Shown: positions 35,758-46,249 of the stretch, piece after piece | Layout: every line of letters begins with the position of its first letter | Numbering within the stretch: position 1 is the stretch's first letter | Assembly: GCF_018446385.1 (NCBI RefSeq) | Contig: NC_055993.1 | Coordinates: 67,286,631 to 67,350,630 of the forward strand | DNA length: 64,000 bases | From: Zingiber officinale | Lineage: Eukaryota; Streptophyta; Magnoliopsida; Zingiberales; Zingiberaceae | Direction of reading: 5' to 3' | Program-made: the position numbers and the translations under genes | The notes under the pieces: model-generated | The model's database searches: none | What the model saw: only the letters and a program-made list of their open reading frames with translations | What the model was told of the DNA's origin: nothing

Positions 35758-38199
35758 GTCTTCCACTCACTTTGACACACTCTTAGGAAGTATTGTTAAT
35801 TACAAAGTAAACTCCCTATGCATCTTATGGATTTTTTTTTTTATCAACATGGGAGGATTACTAGATTTTTTTTTTAAACTTAAGTTTTGTCTCTCCTTTG
35901 TTATATGTCAAAAAGATATATCAATTATATAAAGGTTACCTTAGTCTAGAGTTATTCCCTAACCCTCCTTGAAAGTTTTTCAAGAGCATTTGTCAAAATA
36001 TTGAAAAAAAAAAATTAAAGGAGTTTTCAAGACATTTACAATGTATAGATTTTCATAGAGTTTTTAGGATAATCATTTTTCAAAAGGCATTTATTTTTAA
36101 AATGATTATTTGCTTTTCAAAAATACGTTTGTTTTAATACAACAATATTTTCTAAAAATACTATCTTTTGAAAGAAGGCTTAAAGACAGTATTTTTTAAA
36201 ACTCTTTTTCAAGATACAAATTTTCAAGTATACTTTTTAAAATATTTAATTTTGAATCTTGTAAATAAAAAAATGATAAGTAGAATCTCCTTTTAACCTA
36301 GAATTCTCTCTTTTTACTGGTGTTTAAGCAAAATATACTAGTGTCCCGGTAAAAAATATCAAAATATTTTCAATTAATTTACATTTGAATTTTTGTTTAA
36401 AATAATATTTTAAATTAATTAAGTTAGAATTTTTAAATTCAGATTATTTAGACTTTTTAATTAAGTTTGATTAATTCATTTTGTATTAATTAGTTAACAT
36501 GAATTGTTTGAGTCCAATTTAAATTTATTTAAGCTTAAAATTGTTTAAGTCAATTTATGATTTAGGTAACTACTAGTAATTAAGTCAAAATTAGTTCAGT
36601 TAATTTCAAATTAAATTTGAATTAATTTGATTAGTTAATTAAAATTGATTAATTATTTATTAAATTACCACTTTAAAATTTATTATTAATGATTAATATT
36701 AAATAATGTTTAGTTTTGGTATTAATTGGATTATGATTAAATAAAATTAAAATAATATTAATTAAATTAAAATTGATTAATTAATTATTTAATTTCATAT
36801 TAATTAACTTATTAATTAAATTAGGATTAATTAACTATAATTTAATTTAATTTAATTCTAATTTAATTTATTTGAAGTTTAATTAAGTTTTAATTGAAGT
36901 TTTAATTAAAGTTTTTAATTTTAGATTTAATTAAAATTTTAATTAAGTTTTAATTGAAGTTTAATTAAGTTTTAATTAAAGTGTTAATTAACATTTTAAT
37001 TAAATTAATTTAGGTTATTAATTTAATTTTAATTAAGTTATTAACTTAATTAAAATTTAAGTTATTGATTTAATTTTAATTTAATTTATTAATTTAATTT
37101 TAATTGTGGTTAATGTTTCGATTTTAAAGTTGGAGTCCTTAGTCGTCTCTTCTGATCTAATTTCTAAAGGTACGGTATTTCTATAATTTCATAAGATGTT
37201 TAATTATAAATTTTTATTTTATCGATAGTTTGATATTATAGTAAATTCAGATTTAACTGTCAGTTAGTTAAATAAACATTTTAAAAATTAACTTCCTGAC
37301 GAGGCATAGAGGCCTTCTTGGGTATCAAAGCAACGACTACTTCTAAACAAAGTCTTTTTAAGAAATTATATATTTAACCTTCCTATCGAGAAACCTTGAT
37401 CTAACTAGTTTAGTATGTGGCGAGGTAGCTTTGATTAGTTTCACTTCACTAAGTAGACCAAGTAGGGTACGCCTTATCCTACTTGAATCCCTAGATGAAG
37501 TTTCTCTAACGTACTATCATCTCGCCCTACCCTGATACTATATTAGATATGGATCAAATTATCTTTCTAATCTAATCCTAATTTTCTAAATGCGTAGACT
37601 ATATTTTTAAGGTGCTAACTAATTTGACGCCTTCCATGAATCATATATTCTATATTTTCTATTTATGCAATGACTTTCAAAAATTGGTACATAAATTTTG
37701 TTCTACTAGCTTTGTTAGAAAAGCATTTGGAACCCAGACTTTTATTTATTTTTTATTTTGACTAATTAGTGAAATAAAAGATTTATTTATTAAGCTATAT
37801 TTGTATTCGAGTCCGGATTTATTATACACAATTCTTTAAAATCCAAGTATTAAATCTAAATTCTTGGATCTTGATGTGAATGTTTCTAAAAGTTCTTTAA
37901 ATTTCTTAACTTTACATTTCAAAATGGAATTCTTTTCTTCGAGTTTTGCAATTTAATTTGGGTTTCCATTTTGAATTTGTTCAGTTGTTCCTTAAGGTCT
38001 TAGTTTTTCTTTAGGAGAGATTTAACTTGTTCTTCAGATTTAGTTAACATTTTATTTAGACATGCAATAATTTAAAAAAAAAAAATTGTAGTTAAAATAG
38101 TTTGTACCTCATTAGAACCTTCAGAAACGAGTACGAATTTGTGACTTGATTCGTATTCAGACTCGTCTTCTTGATCTGAGTCACATTCTGACTCAGGTC
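35314..38199. other. non-coding AT-rich interior of the GAG-only element
   Basis: It contains an (AT)n run at 35725-35752. At about 36370-37110 there is a long low-complexity tract built of TTAATTAAA/TTTTAATTGAAG variants. No frame is supported. Confidence 0.7.
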
Positions 38200-38949
38200 G
38201 GGTTATCATGAGTGTGAGGTACCTTGCTTGCTTTCGATCTCGGTGTCCGACTATTATGAGGAAGAATCGTCCTACGTGGCTTGGAGTGCCTTCTTTTTCT
38301 TCGTCTTCTTGGATTTATCTTCCTTTCGATTTGGACATTCATGCTTGAAATGATCCTTTTTGTTGCATCCAAATCACATAATCTTTGTCCTTGCGTCGTT
38401 GGATGTTGATCTGATCACATTTTATAAGTCCTTTGTAAAGTTGTTCTTTCTTCTAGTAAATATTTTTCTGACCATGTTCACTAATTGTTCTTCTTCGTCT
38501 GTTTCTGAGTTAGATTCATCTTCTAACTCAGGTTTGACTCGAGTTTTAGTCTTCATTTCCTTTGATGAACCTGCAAGAAAAGTCACACCTTTCTCGACTT
38601 ATTTTTAGTTAGTTTGTTCATGAAGTTCAAGTTTATAATATAACTCATCTAATTTTAACTTATTTAAATTCCTTGAAACTTTATAGACATTTACTATAAA
38701 TGATCACAGTGCATTTCAAGGAAAAGAATTTAAGGTATAGTTTATTACGTCCCTGTTTTCTAGTTGATGACCAATAAGATGAATCCCATTTTGGATGTCT
38801 TTGATCCTCACATATAACTAAGTTTCTATTTCTCCATTTTGTATTTTAATATTAAACAAGTTATTTAACAAAAAGTCATGTTTTGTTACCTTTGCATCGC
38901 TTGTGCCTTCATGCAGTTCAATCAGCTTGTCCTAGAGTTCCTTTACGTC
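38200..38949 (-). pseudogene. copia gag, C-terminal part (after the Tat insertion)
   Basis: Minus strand from 38949: DKLIELHEGTSDAK, IKIQNGEIE and IGHQLENRDVI form the UBN2-type gag core. At 38395-38320 a zinc knuckle follows, -FGCNKKDHFKHECP, whose first Cys codon is now TGA. A Lys-rich tail (KSKKTKKKK) comes next. Several other stops are present (for example Trp to stop after KEL). Its 5' part is at 55673-55960. Confidence 0.82.
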
Positions 38950-40524
38950 TGATACGGTGCATGTTTTGTGGGGTCGATAGGATGCTGTGAGTAGGAGTCA
39001 AGGCCACAAGAGGGTCAGAAGTCAGACTGACCTGGAGGACAGGAAGGTCAAAAGTCAAACCTCCGTGGCAGGTCAGCAGTCAAGCTGATGTGGAGGACAG
39101 GAAAGTCAAAAGTCAAGCCTCCGTGGCAGGTCAACAGTCAAGCTGATGTGGAGGACAGGATGGTCAAAAGTCAAGCCTCCGTGGCAGGTCAGCAGTTAAG
39201 CTGATGTGGAGGACAGGAAGGTCAAAAGTCAAGCCTTCATGGCCGGTCAGCAGTCAAGCTGATGAAGACAGCAGGAAGGTCAAAAGTCTAGTTGACGTGT
39301 GCAAAGTCAAAGTCTCAGCGGACAGGGCGATCAAAGGAGGAGATCATAAGACCAGCCCGGACAGTGAGTAATAAACGGGCTTGCGGTCCAGATATAGCTA
39401 AGGACGGAGATTACGAGCCAATAGGTCTGAGACAGACCCAGCGTGCAGGTCGGGACGTTCATGCCTTGGATAACAGCAGATAAATGTGGGTCGGCGGACA
39501 GACCCAGCGTGCAGGTCGGGACGTTCATGCCTTGGATAACAACAGATAGATGTGGGTCGGCGGACAGACCCAACGTACAAGTCGGGACATTCATGCCTTG
39601 GATAACAGCAGACAGATGTGGATCGGCGGACAGACCCAGCTTGCAGGTCGGGACGTTCATGCCTTGGATAACAGCAGATAGATATGGGTCGGCAGACAGA
39701 CCCATCGTGCAGGTCGGGACGTTCATGCCTTGGATAACAGCAGACAGATGTGGGTCGGCGGACAGACTCAGCGTGCAGGTCGGGACGTTTGTACCAAGGA
39801 TCAGAGGTCTTCTTACAGACCCGGTGCGCAGGTCAGGACATCCAAGCCAAAGAGTAAAAGTCTGGATATAGACCCAGAGTGCCGATCGAGATGTGCAGGT
39901 CAGAGATAGTAGAAGACAAAGGCAAGGCAAGGCAAGCCTATATCTCGGAACACAGGCTCGTCGGTTAGACACTACAGGACAAATCATCCAGAGAATCGTA
40001 ACTGCTTGTCAGAGAGAATAATCAAGGTGTCAGGGAATATGCCAACAATCGGGGCTCAACACACCTTCGGTTTTGCCGCCAGCCTATCAAGAAAAGCCAC
40101 GTGTCAATCATCGCCAGACAAAGCCTGACAGCCGACATTCCCTGACACCCGTCAGACCCAGAAACTTCCGTTGCAGTATAAAAAGGGATACCTTGTCCCT
40201 TATGCAGGTACGCTCACTCGTCATTTCTCACTACTCTCTACTTTTGGTCCATTCTCTGCTTTTCTGGGGGAAAAGTACCTGACTTGAGCGTCGGAGGGCC
40301 TGACCCGGGGACTTTTTCCCTGGTTTCTGGTCTCTAATGACTGATGGATCCGTCTGAGTGTGCGCAGGGTAACGGCGTCGTCGTTTTGATCATCTCTAGC
40401 CGTCAGCCGCCCGTGTGAACCGATTCAGGGGGGTACCAAGTAGATTCGACACTTCAACGACTCTCCGTCAATTTTCCGCACAACAAGGCCCGCCTTCATC
40501 CGACTCAGCTTCCGGACGGGATCA
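38950..40524 (+). repeat. Tat 5' LTR with two internal tandem arrays
   Basis: 1575 bp. The first array (about 39027-39270) has four ~60 bp units (ggaggacaggaaggtcaaaagtc...). The second (about 39431-39790) has five to six ~66 bp units (cgtgcaggtcgggacgttca...). A TATA box, TATAAAAAGG, lies at 40177-40186. The long minus-strand frame over this array is only a by-product of the repeat. Confidence 0.92.
40177..40186 (+). promoter_or_regulatory. LTR TATA box
   Basis: TATAAAAAGG, kept unchanged in the other LTR at 55321-55330. Confidence 0.7.
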
Positions 40525-40528
40525 AATT

Positions 40529-40546
40529 TGGCGCCGTCTGTGGGAA
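40529..40546 (+). other. primer binding site candidate
   Basis: TGGCGCCGTCTGTGGGAA begins 4 bp after the LTR end, the position and TGG start expected of a tRNA-derived PBS. The tRNA identity was not determined. Confidence 0.75.
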
Positions 40547-40573
40547 CACAACAACCTGTTCCGGAACGTGACG

Positions 40574-42141
40574 ATGGAGGAGTCTGGCCGTATTCATGTT
40601 ACTATGACCGCCGGAGAGTACGAGCTCTTCAAGGAGGCCAAAAGATTAGCAGCCTCCGTGAGGCAGGCAACTGTTTCACGACCACGACAAGCTCCTGCCG
40701 AAGCTTCCAAAGAGCCCCTCCCTGTTTCGGATCGGGGATCTAAAAGAAAGCAGCCTGAGGTATTTCCTCAAGTTCCTTATCGTGAGCATGGCATAGGATA
40801 TTATCAGCCAGAGCCTCAAGGGCAGAGCCTCAAGAAGGAGCAGCCTCAAGCCTCGATGGCTGAAAGCTCCTTGTCGCGAGATTCAAAGAAGGGAAAGGCT
40901 TTTGCCGTGCCTGAGGTATTCCCAGAAGATCTGGACGAGAAGGTACCTTTCTCGGCCAAGATTTTAAATGAAAGATTGCCTAAAGGTTATAGAGCTCCGT
41001 CGATCGGAGAGTATGACGAGAGCAAAGATCCGGAAGAGCACTTGTGAAAGTTTAAAAATGCAGCCCTGCTGCACCAATACAGCAATGCTGTCAAATGCAG
41101 AGTTTTCTTGAACACTTTAGCTGGCTCAACTTTAAAGTGGTTTGATGGGTTACCTCAAGGATCATCACCTGCTTTTTGGACTTCAAGACGGCTTTTCTGT
41201 GCCGATTTGCCAGCAGCAAGAAGTATCAGAAGACAGACCATTGTCTCTTCGCTCTGAAGCAAGGGCCGACTGAGCCTTTAAGGAGTTATATCAACCGCTT
41301 TAATCAAGTGGCTCAAGATGTTCCCACTGCCACTTCAGAGATTCTGATGAGCACATTCTCTCATGGATTGGGAGAGGGAGAATTATTCAGAGATCTCATC
41401 AAAAATCCAGCTCGGAATGTTGATGAGATAGTGGAAAAAGCTGCTTCCTACATCAAGGTGGAAGAAGCACAAACAGCTCGGAGGAAGGCTGAAAGACCAC
41501 CTCCCTCCACTCACAAGCCAGAAAGAATGGTGCCTCAACCACCCCCTCAACCTCTGCCGCGAGCCCGGGAGGCCAGACCTGCATTTCATCCCGGGCCGGA
41601 AGTCAGACCTGCACCTCGAGTTGCCGCCGTGCATGTTCCCCGACCAGGGCCATGGAATAATCAGTACTGTACTTATCATCGGTCACGTACACATGATACT
41701 AATCATTGTTTTCAGTTCGCTCGAGACTCCAAGTGGGCTGCCGAGATGGGTTTACCTCCGCCCGAACTAGCTCCTCAATTGATCAAGATGATGGAGGAGC
41801 AAAGAGGGACGACTAGACAGGACGGGCAATCTCGCCCCGACCTCGCAGGACCCAGTACTCATCAGCCTGGTCGGGGAAAAGAGCCAGAAGGATCACGGGA
41901 GGCTGAGAACAGAGGTAATACTGCTGTAAGAGAGATCAACATGATCTCTGGAGGGCCAACTGACGAAGATTCAGGGAGAGCACGCAAGTCTCATGTCCGT
42001 CGCTTGGAGGTTCACGTCGTCAGATGCAGTCAAGAGCAAGTCGTCGGCCCTGTTATTAACTTCGGGCCAGCAGACCTGGAGGGCCTGGAGTTGCCTCATG
42101 ATGATGCACTCATCATCAAGGCCATCATTGCCAATAGCTGA
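40574..42141 (+). pseudogene. Tat gag
   Basis: The likely start is ATG 40574 (MEESGRIHVTM), after the PBS. Retrotransposon gag core: LPKGYRAPSIGEYDESKDPEEHL, then a stop (41045-41047) and the AALLHQYSNAVKCRVFLNTL / LKWFDGLP phrases. A frameshift near 41165 moves to the frame that encodes FKTAFLCRFASSKKYQK and LRSYINRFNQV. A Pro/Arg-rich segment and a short CTYHRSRTHDTNHC stretch (modified zinc knuckle, about 41667-41708) follow. The frame ends with TGA at 42139-42141 just before protease, probably CGA in an intact copy. It is structural and non-functional here. Confidence 0.85.
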
Positions 42142-42480
42142 GTGGCTCGGGTGTTCGTTGATACCGGGAGCTCGGTCAACATTCTATTCAGGACCGCATT
42201 TGAAGAAATGCAAATTGATGCTGCTGAACTCCAGCCGGTGGCCACATCTCTATACGGATTTACAGGCAACGAAGTGAAGCCTATGAGTCAGATTAAACTG
42301 GCCATATCTTTAGGCACTGAGCCGTTGGTGCGTACCATGAGGAGCACTTTCATAGTAGTGGGCTCCCCTTCTTCTTACAATGTCATTCTAGGAAGGCCCG
42401 CCCTGCATGAATTTAGGGATGCTGTCTCGACCTTCCATCAAAAAAATCAAATTTCCTGTGGGCGAACAGGTTGGGGAAGT
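42142..42480 (+). pseudogene. Tat aspartic protease
   Basis: The active-site motif VFVDTGSSVNIL is at about 42151-42186 and ILGRPALH near 42388, the usual end of plant gypsy proteases. A frameshift near 42435 (an AAAAAA run) leads into the RT frame. The catalytic Asp is kept. Confidence 0.85.
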
Positions 42481-43970
42481 TAAAGGAGAACAGAGGGTTT
42501 CTCGCCGGTGTTATATCGACATGGTCCGAGTAGAGGCTCGGAAAAATCAGAGGATACAAGATGGAGGTGTTCATGCTGTGCAGGAGGAACCTTTGCCTAT
42601 AGCTGAAGAACCCATCCCTTGGGAAGAAGTACAACTACACGCCGAGCGACCTGAAAATCTAACCTGGGTGGCAAGCGACCTTCCCTCTCCTCTCAAAGAA
42701 GAGTTAATTCAATGCTTGATCCGCAACCGGGATGTCTTTGCCTGGTCCACTGAAGAGCTGCCCGGGGTCAAGTCGGAAGTAGCTGAACACAAGTTGCATT
42801 TAGTACCAGATTCTCGACCTATAAAACAAAAGAAAAGGAATTTTTCAGCAGACCAGAATAAAATACTAAGAGCCGAGGTAGATCAGCTCAGGAAGGCAGG
42901 ACATGTTCGGGAGGTTCAGTTCCCATCATGACTCTCCAATGTAGTCTTGGTGAAGAAGCCCAACAATAAATGGAGAGTGTGTATAGACTTCCGGGACCTC
43001 AGCCGGGCCAGTCCTCAAGACTGCTATCCTCTGCCCCGGATTGATCAAATGGTGGACTCCACGGCTAGCTGCGAGAGGATATGCATGCTGGATGTCTACC
43101 AAGGGTATCATCAGATACCTTTAGTAAGGTAAGATCAAGAAAAGGTTAGCTTTATTACGGCTGACGGTACTTTCTGTTATACTGTCATGCCCTTTGGTCT
43201 CAGGAACGCCGGAGCCACATACCAAAGAATGATGAACAAAATCTTCCGGGAGCAGATCCGGCGAAATGTAGAGGTCTATGTAGATGATATACTCATCAAA
43301 TCCCCACTGGCCGTGAACTTGATCAAAGATGTGGAAGAAACATGCAGGACTCTGCGGTAATATGGGCTGAAGTTGAATCCCTTGAAATGCTTATTTGGAG
43401 CTAAAGGAGGAAAATTCTTGGGTTACCTGGTGACTGAGCGAGGAATAGAAGCCAATCCTGAAAAAGTTCAAATATTAAAGGATATGCAACCTCCTCAACA
43501 TTTGAAAGAAACCCAGAAGCTGGTTGGCAAAATAACAACCCTGTCAAGATTTATTTCCCGATCTGCAGACCGAGCTGCTCCTTTTTTCAAGGTGCTAAGG
43601 AAGGCCTCCAAGTTCCAATGGGACGAAGAATGCACCAAAGCTTTCGAAGAGCTGAAGAAGTATCTGGAGACTCTTCCCTCTCTCTTTAAGCCAGTTGTAG
43701 GAGAACCCTTATGGGTTTACTTGTCGGCCACCCCTGAGGTTGTAGGGGTCGTGCTCGTTAAAGAACATGACAATGTACAACGGTCAGTGTATTTCTTCAG
43801 TCATTTATTGAAAGGAGCCGAGGCCCGATACACGGCCCTCGAAAAGTTGGTTTACGGATTGGTCCTTATGGCTCGGCGGCTGAGACCGTATTTCTTATCA
43901 CATCCTATCACAGTCCTAACCAATAGCACCATGGGAAGAGCGCTAACCAATGTAGAAGTTGGGAGAATAT
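42440..43970 (+). pseudogene. Tat reverse transcriptase and RNase H
   Basis: A linker reads FAWSTEELPGV. RT starts with VVLVKKPNNKWRVCIDFRDL (about 42940-43000). LDVYQGYHQIPL follows, with a stop just behind it (43129-43131). MPFGLRNAGATYQ and the catalytic VYVDDILIK (about 43272-43299) come next, then a stop near 43358. The connection and RNase H-like region run 43373-43970 (FLGYLVTERGI; FFSHLLKGAEARYTALEKL). Further stops lie near 42929 and 43969. The catalytic YVDD is intact but the frame has at least four breaks. Confidence 0.88.
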
Positions 43971-44059
43971 GACATACAGTATCAGCCGCGCACCGCCATT
44001 AAGGCGCAAGCCTTGGCAGATTTCTTAACAGAAGTTCATCAAACCAACTCTGAAGAAAC

Positions 44060-44531
44060 CTAGAAGATATACGTGGATGGGTCTGCTAATCACCAGGGAA
44101 GCAGAGTAGGGGTCTTGATAATATCTCCTCAAGGAGATATACTTCAACTGACAGTCCGATTAAATTTCCAAGCCACGAACAATGAAGCAGAATACGAACT
44201 TTTGTTGGCAGGACTACAAGCAGCCCGGCATGTAGTGACAGCCCGGGTAATCATTTATTCCGATTCGTAACTGGTAACTCAACAAGTGATAGGCAATTTT
44301 ATGATAAATTGTGATAAATTACAAGTATATCAGGAAGCCTATGAGAAGATGAAAGGAGAATTTGCAAAGGTCATAGTGACCAAGATTCTCAGGTCAGAGA
44401 ATGAGAGGGCAGACGAGCTAGCAAAGATGGCTAGTTCCTTGACTACTTGGGTGTTGGATCAGTCAGCAGCACAAACTTTTCTGATAGCCCAGATAGATCT
44501 GCAAAATAATATAGAAGCAACTATTGATTAG
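44060..44531 (+). pseudogene. second (archaeal-type) RNase H of the Tat lineage
   Basis: YVDGSANHQGSRVGVLI, NNEAEYELLLAGLQAA and VIIYSDS give the D-E-D residues of RNase H. A TAA follows the last of these (44268-44270). ENERADELAKMAS gives the closing Asp region. A second RNase H after the RT-linked one is the defining feature of the Tat lineage. Confidence 0.85.
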
Positions 44532-44540
44532 CGGACACCC

Positions 44541-45752
44541 ATGATCAATTATCTCAGGCAAGGTATTTTACCAACCAATCCAGAAGAGTCACGATTGATT
44601 AGAAAGCAAGCGCATGCTTATGTAATGATTGGAGATCAGCTCTACAAGAGGCTCTTTTCTCGACGTTTACTCAAATGCTTGGGGGTAGAGGAAGCCGATC
44701 AGGCCTTGCGAGAAATACACCTGGGATGCTGTGGCAATCATGTTGGCGGTCGAACATTATCTCGCAAGGTACACCTGGCCGGGTATTTCTGGCCCACTTT
44801 ACAAAGGGATGCACATAAGTTGGTGAGCACATGCTTGTCCTGCCAAAAGCATCAAAATTTGACACATCGACCTACGGTCCTTTTAAGAACATCTATAGTT
44901 TCATGTCCTTTTGATCAATGGGGCATGGATATCGTGGGACCATTTCCTATGGCACCTGATCAGAGGCGTTTCTTATTGGTGGCAGTGGATTATTTTTCTA
45001 AGTGGGTAGAAGCAGAAGCCCTAGCTCGGATCACAGAAGATGCCATCATTCAATTCCTGTGGAAGAACATTCTTTGCAGATTTGGTATTCCTCACAAACT
45101 GGTGTCTGACAATGAAAGACAATTCCAGGGACAAAGAATCCAGGCCTGGTGCAAGGGATTTGGCATAACGCAAGCCTTCACTTCAGTAGTCTATCCGCAA
45201 AGTAATGGTCAGACCGAGGTAATCAACAGAGAAATAGTACGAGGTCTAAAGGTTAAGCTAGATCATGTTGGAGGCAATTGGGTGGAAGAGCTGCCAAGCA
45301 TTCTGTGGGCCTATCATACAACACCTCGAGAAAGCACATGTCTGACATCATTCCACTTGGTTTATGGCAATGAAGCAGTGGTACCCATAGAAATTGGAGT
45401 GCCATCAATCAGAAGGACATTATATGATGAAGAAAACACAGAACGAAGGTTGACTGAGCTAGATCTTATTAGAGAGACTCGGGACCGAACGGTGGCTCGG
45501 CTGGAGGCCTATCGACAAAGAATGAGACAAAACTATAACAGAAGAGTGATTCCTCGGTTCTTTGGAGAGGGAGATCTGGTCTGGAAGCAAATCAAGCCAG
45601 TGGGGGACGTGACTAAGCTAGCACCTCAATGGGACGGACCTTACAAAGTCGTTAAAAAGTTAGCATCCGGAGTTTATTATTTACAAGATGAACGGGGCAG
45701 GAGGCTAGATCGACCATGGAGTGCTAATTACCTGCGACCTTATCGAGTTTGA
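44541..45752 (+). CDS. Tat integrase (open over 403 codons)
   Basis: The only pol domain without a break. N-terminal HHCC zinc finger: REIHLGCCGNHVGG and CLSCQKH. Catalytic core D-D-E: GMDIVGPF, LVSDN and SNGQTEVINREI. C-terminal GDLVWKQIKP and WDGPYKVVKKLASGVYYL, a GPY-like module, ends in SANYLRPYRV. No chromodomain is seen, as usual for Tat. In an intact element it would be released from a polyprotein, so the first Met at 44541 is not a real start; a stop at 44529-44531 separates it from RNase H. It would insert element cDNA into the host genome in the nucleus. Confidence 0.88.
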   Translation: MINYLRQGILPTNPEESRLIRKQAHAYVMIGDQLYKRLFSRRLLKCLGVEEADQALREIHLGCCGNHVGGRTLSRKVHLAGYFWPTLQRDAHKLVSTCLSCQKHQNLTHRPTVLLRTSIVSCPFDQWGMDIVGPFPMAPDQRRFLLVAVDYFSKWVEAEALARITEDAIIQFLWKNILCRFGIPHKLVSDNERQFQGQRIQAWCKGFGITQAFTSVVYPQSNGQTEVINREIVRGLKVKLDHVGGNWVEELPSILWAYHTTPRESTCLTSFHLVYGNEAVVPIEIGVPSIRRTLYDEENTERRLTELDLIRETRDRTVARLEAYRQRMRQNYNRRVIPRFFGEGDLVWKQIKPVGDVTKLAPQWDGPYKVVKKLASGVYYLQDERGRRLDRPWSANYLRPYRV

Positions 45753-46249
45753 AGAAGCAGGTCGGGAAGTGTAAGCTGGGTGATAAGCTGGTTTGTCCCT
45801 TATCCAACAAACTAGGATAGCAGACCAGGGAAGAGTAGATCAGGGAAAGCAGAAGAAGATGTGAAAGCAGAAATTATATGTCCTAATACTTTTTATGACA
45901 AAAGTTAAGCTAAGCAATTTTAGTAAAAGCAAGCCTTAAAGTGCAAATGAGGAAATAACAAAGTACTTTACAAGAAATTCTCAAGTCATTATGTACAAGA
46001 AGCCAAAAAATAGCATTCGAAAGGAGCAAATATTTCATCCGGGATCTCTTTAAGGATCCGGTCATGGTCTAAAAATTCAGGAGGCGAAGGGACTTTAAGT
46101 AGTCTTGCTCATAAAGTTGGCGCAAAGCCCCGCCCGCCCCATAGATAACAGACGTGGAGAAACGATGTCCCACCTGTGCACATAATTCCGGAGAACGCAG
46201 ATACAAATCACGGTTCTATAAGCAGCGATCGTTCTCTCCCTCTCTGTAA
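45753..46249. other. Tat 3' spacer after integrase
   Basis: No gene. A/G-rich, with tgggtgataagctgg and repeated agcaggtcgggaag-like phrases just after the pol stop. Confidence 0.5.

Noticed and set aside
39331..39987. 218-codon minus-strand frame (and its plus-strand mirror) in the Tat LTR
   Set aside because: It is produced by the ~66 bp tandem repeat, whose length is a multiple of three; the protein is a repeat of the same 22 residues and changes with copy number.
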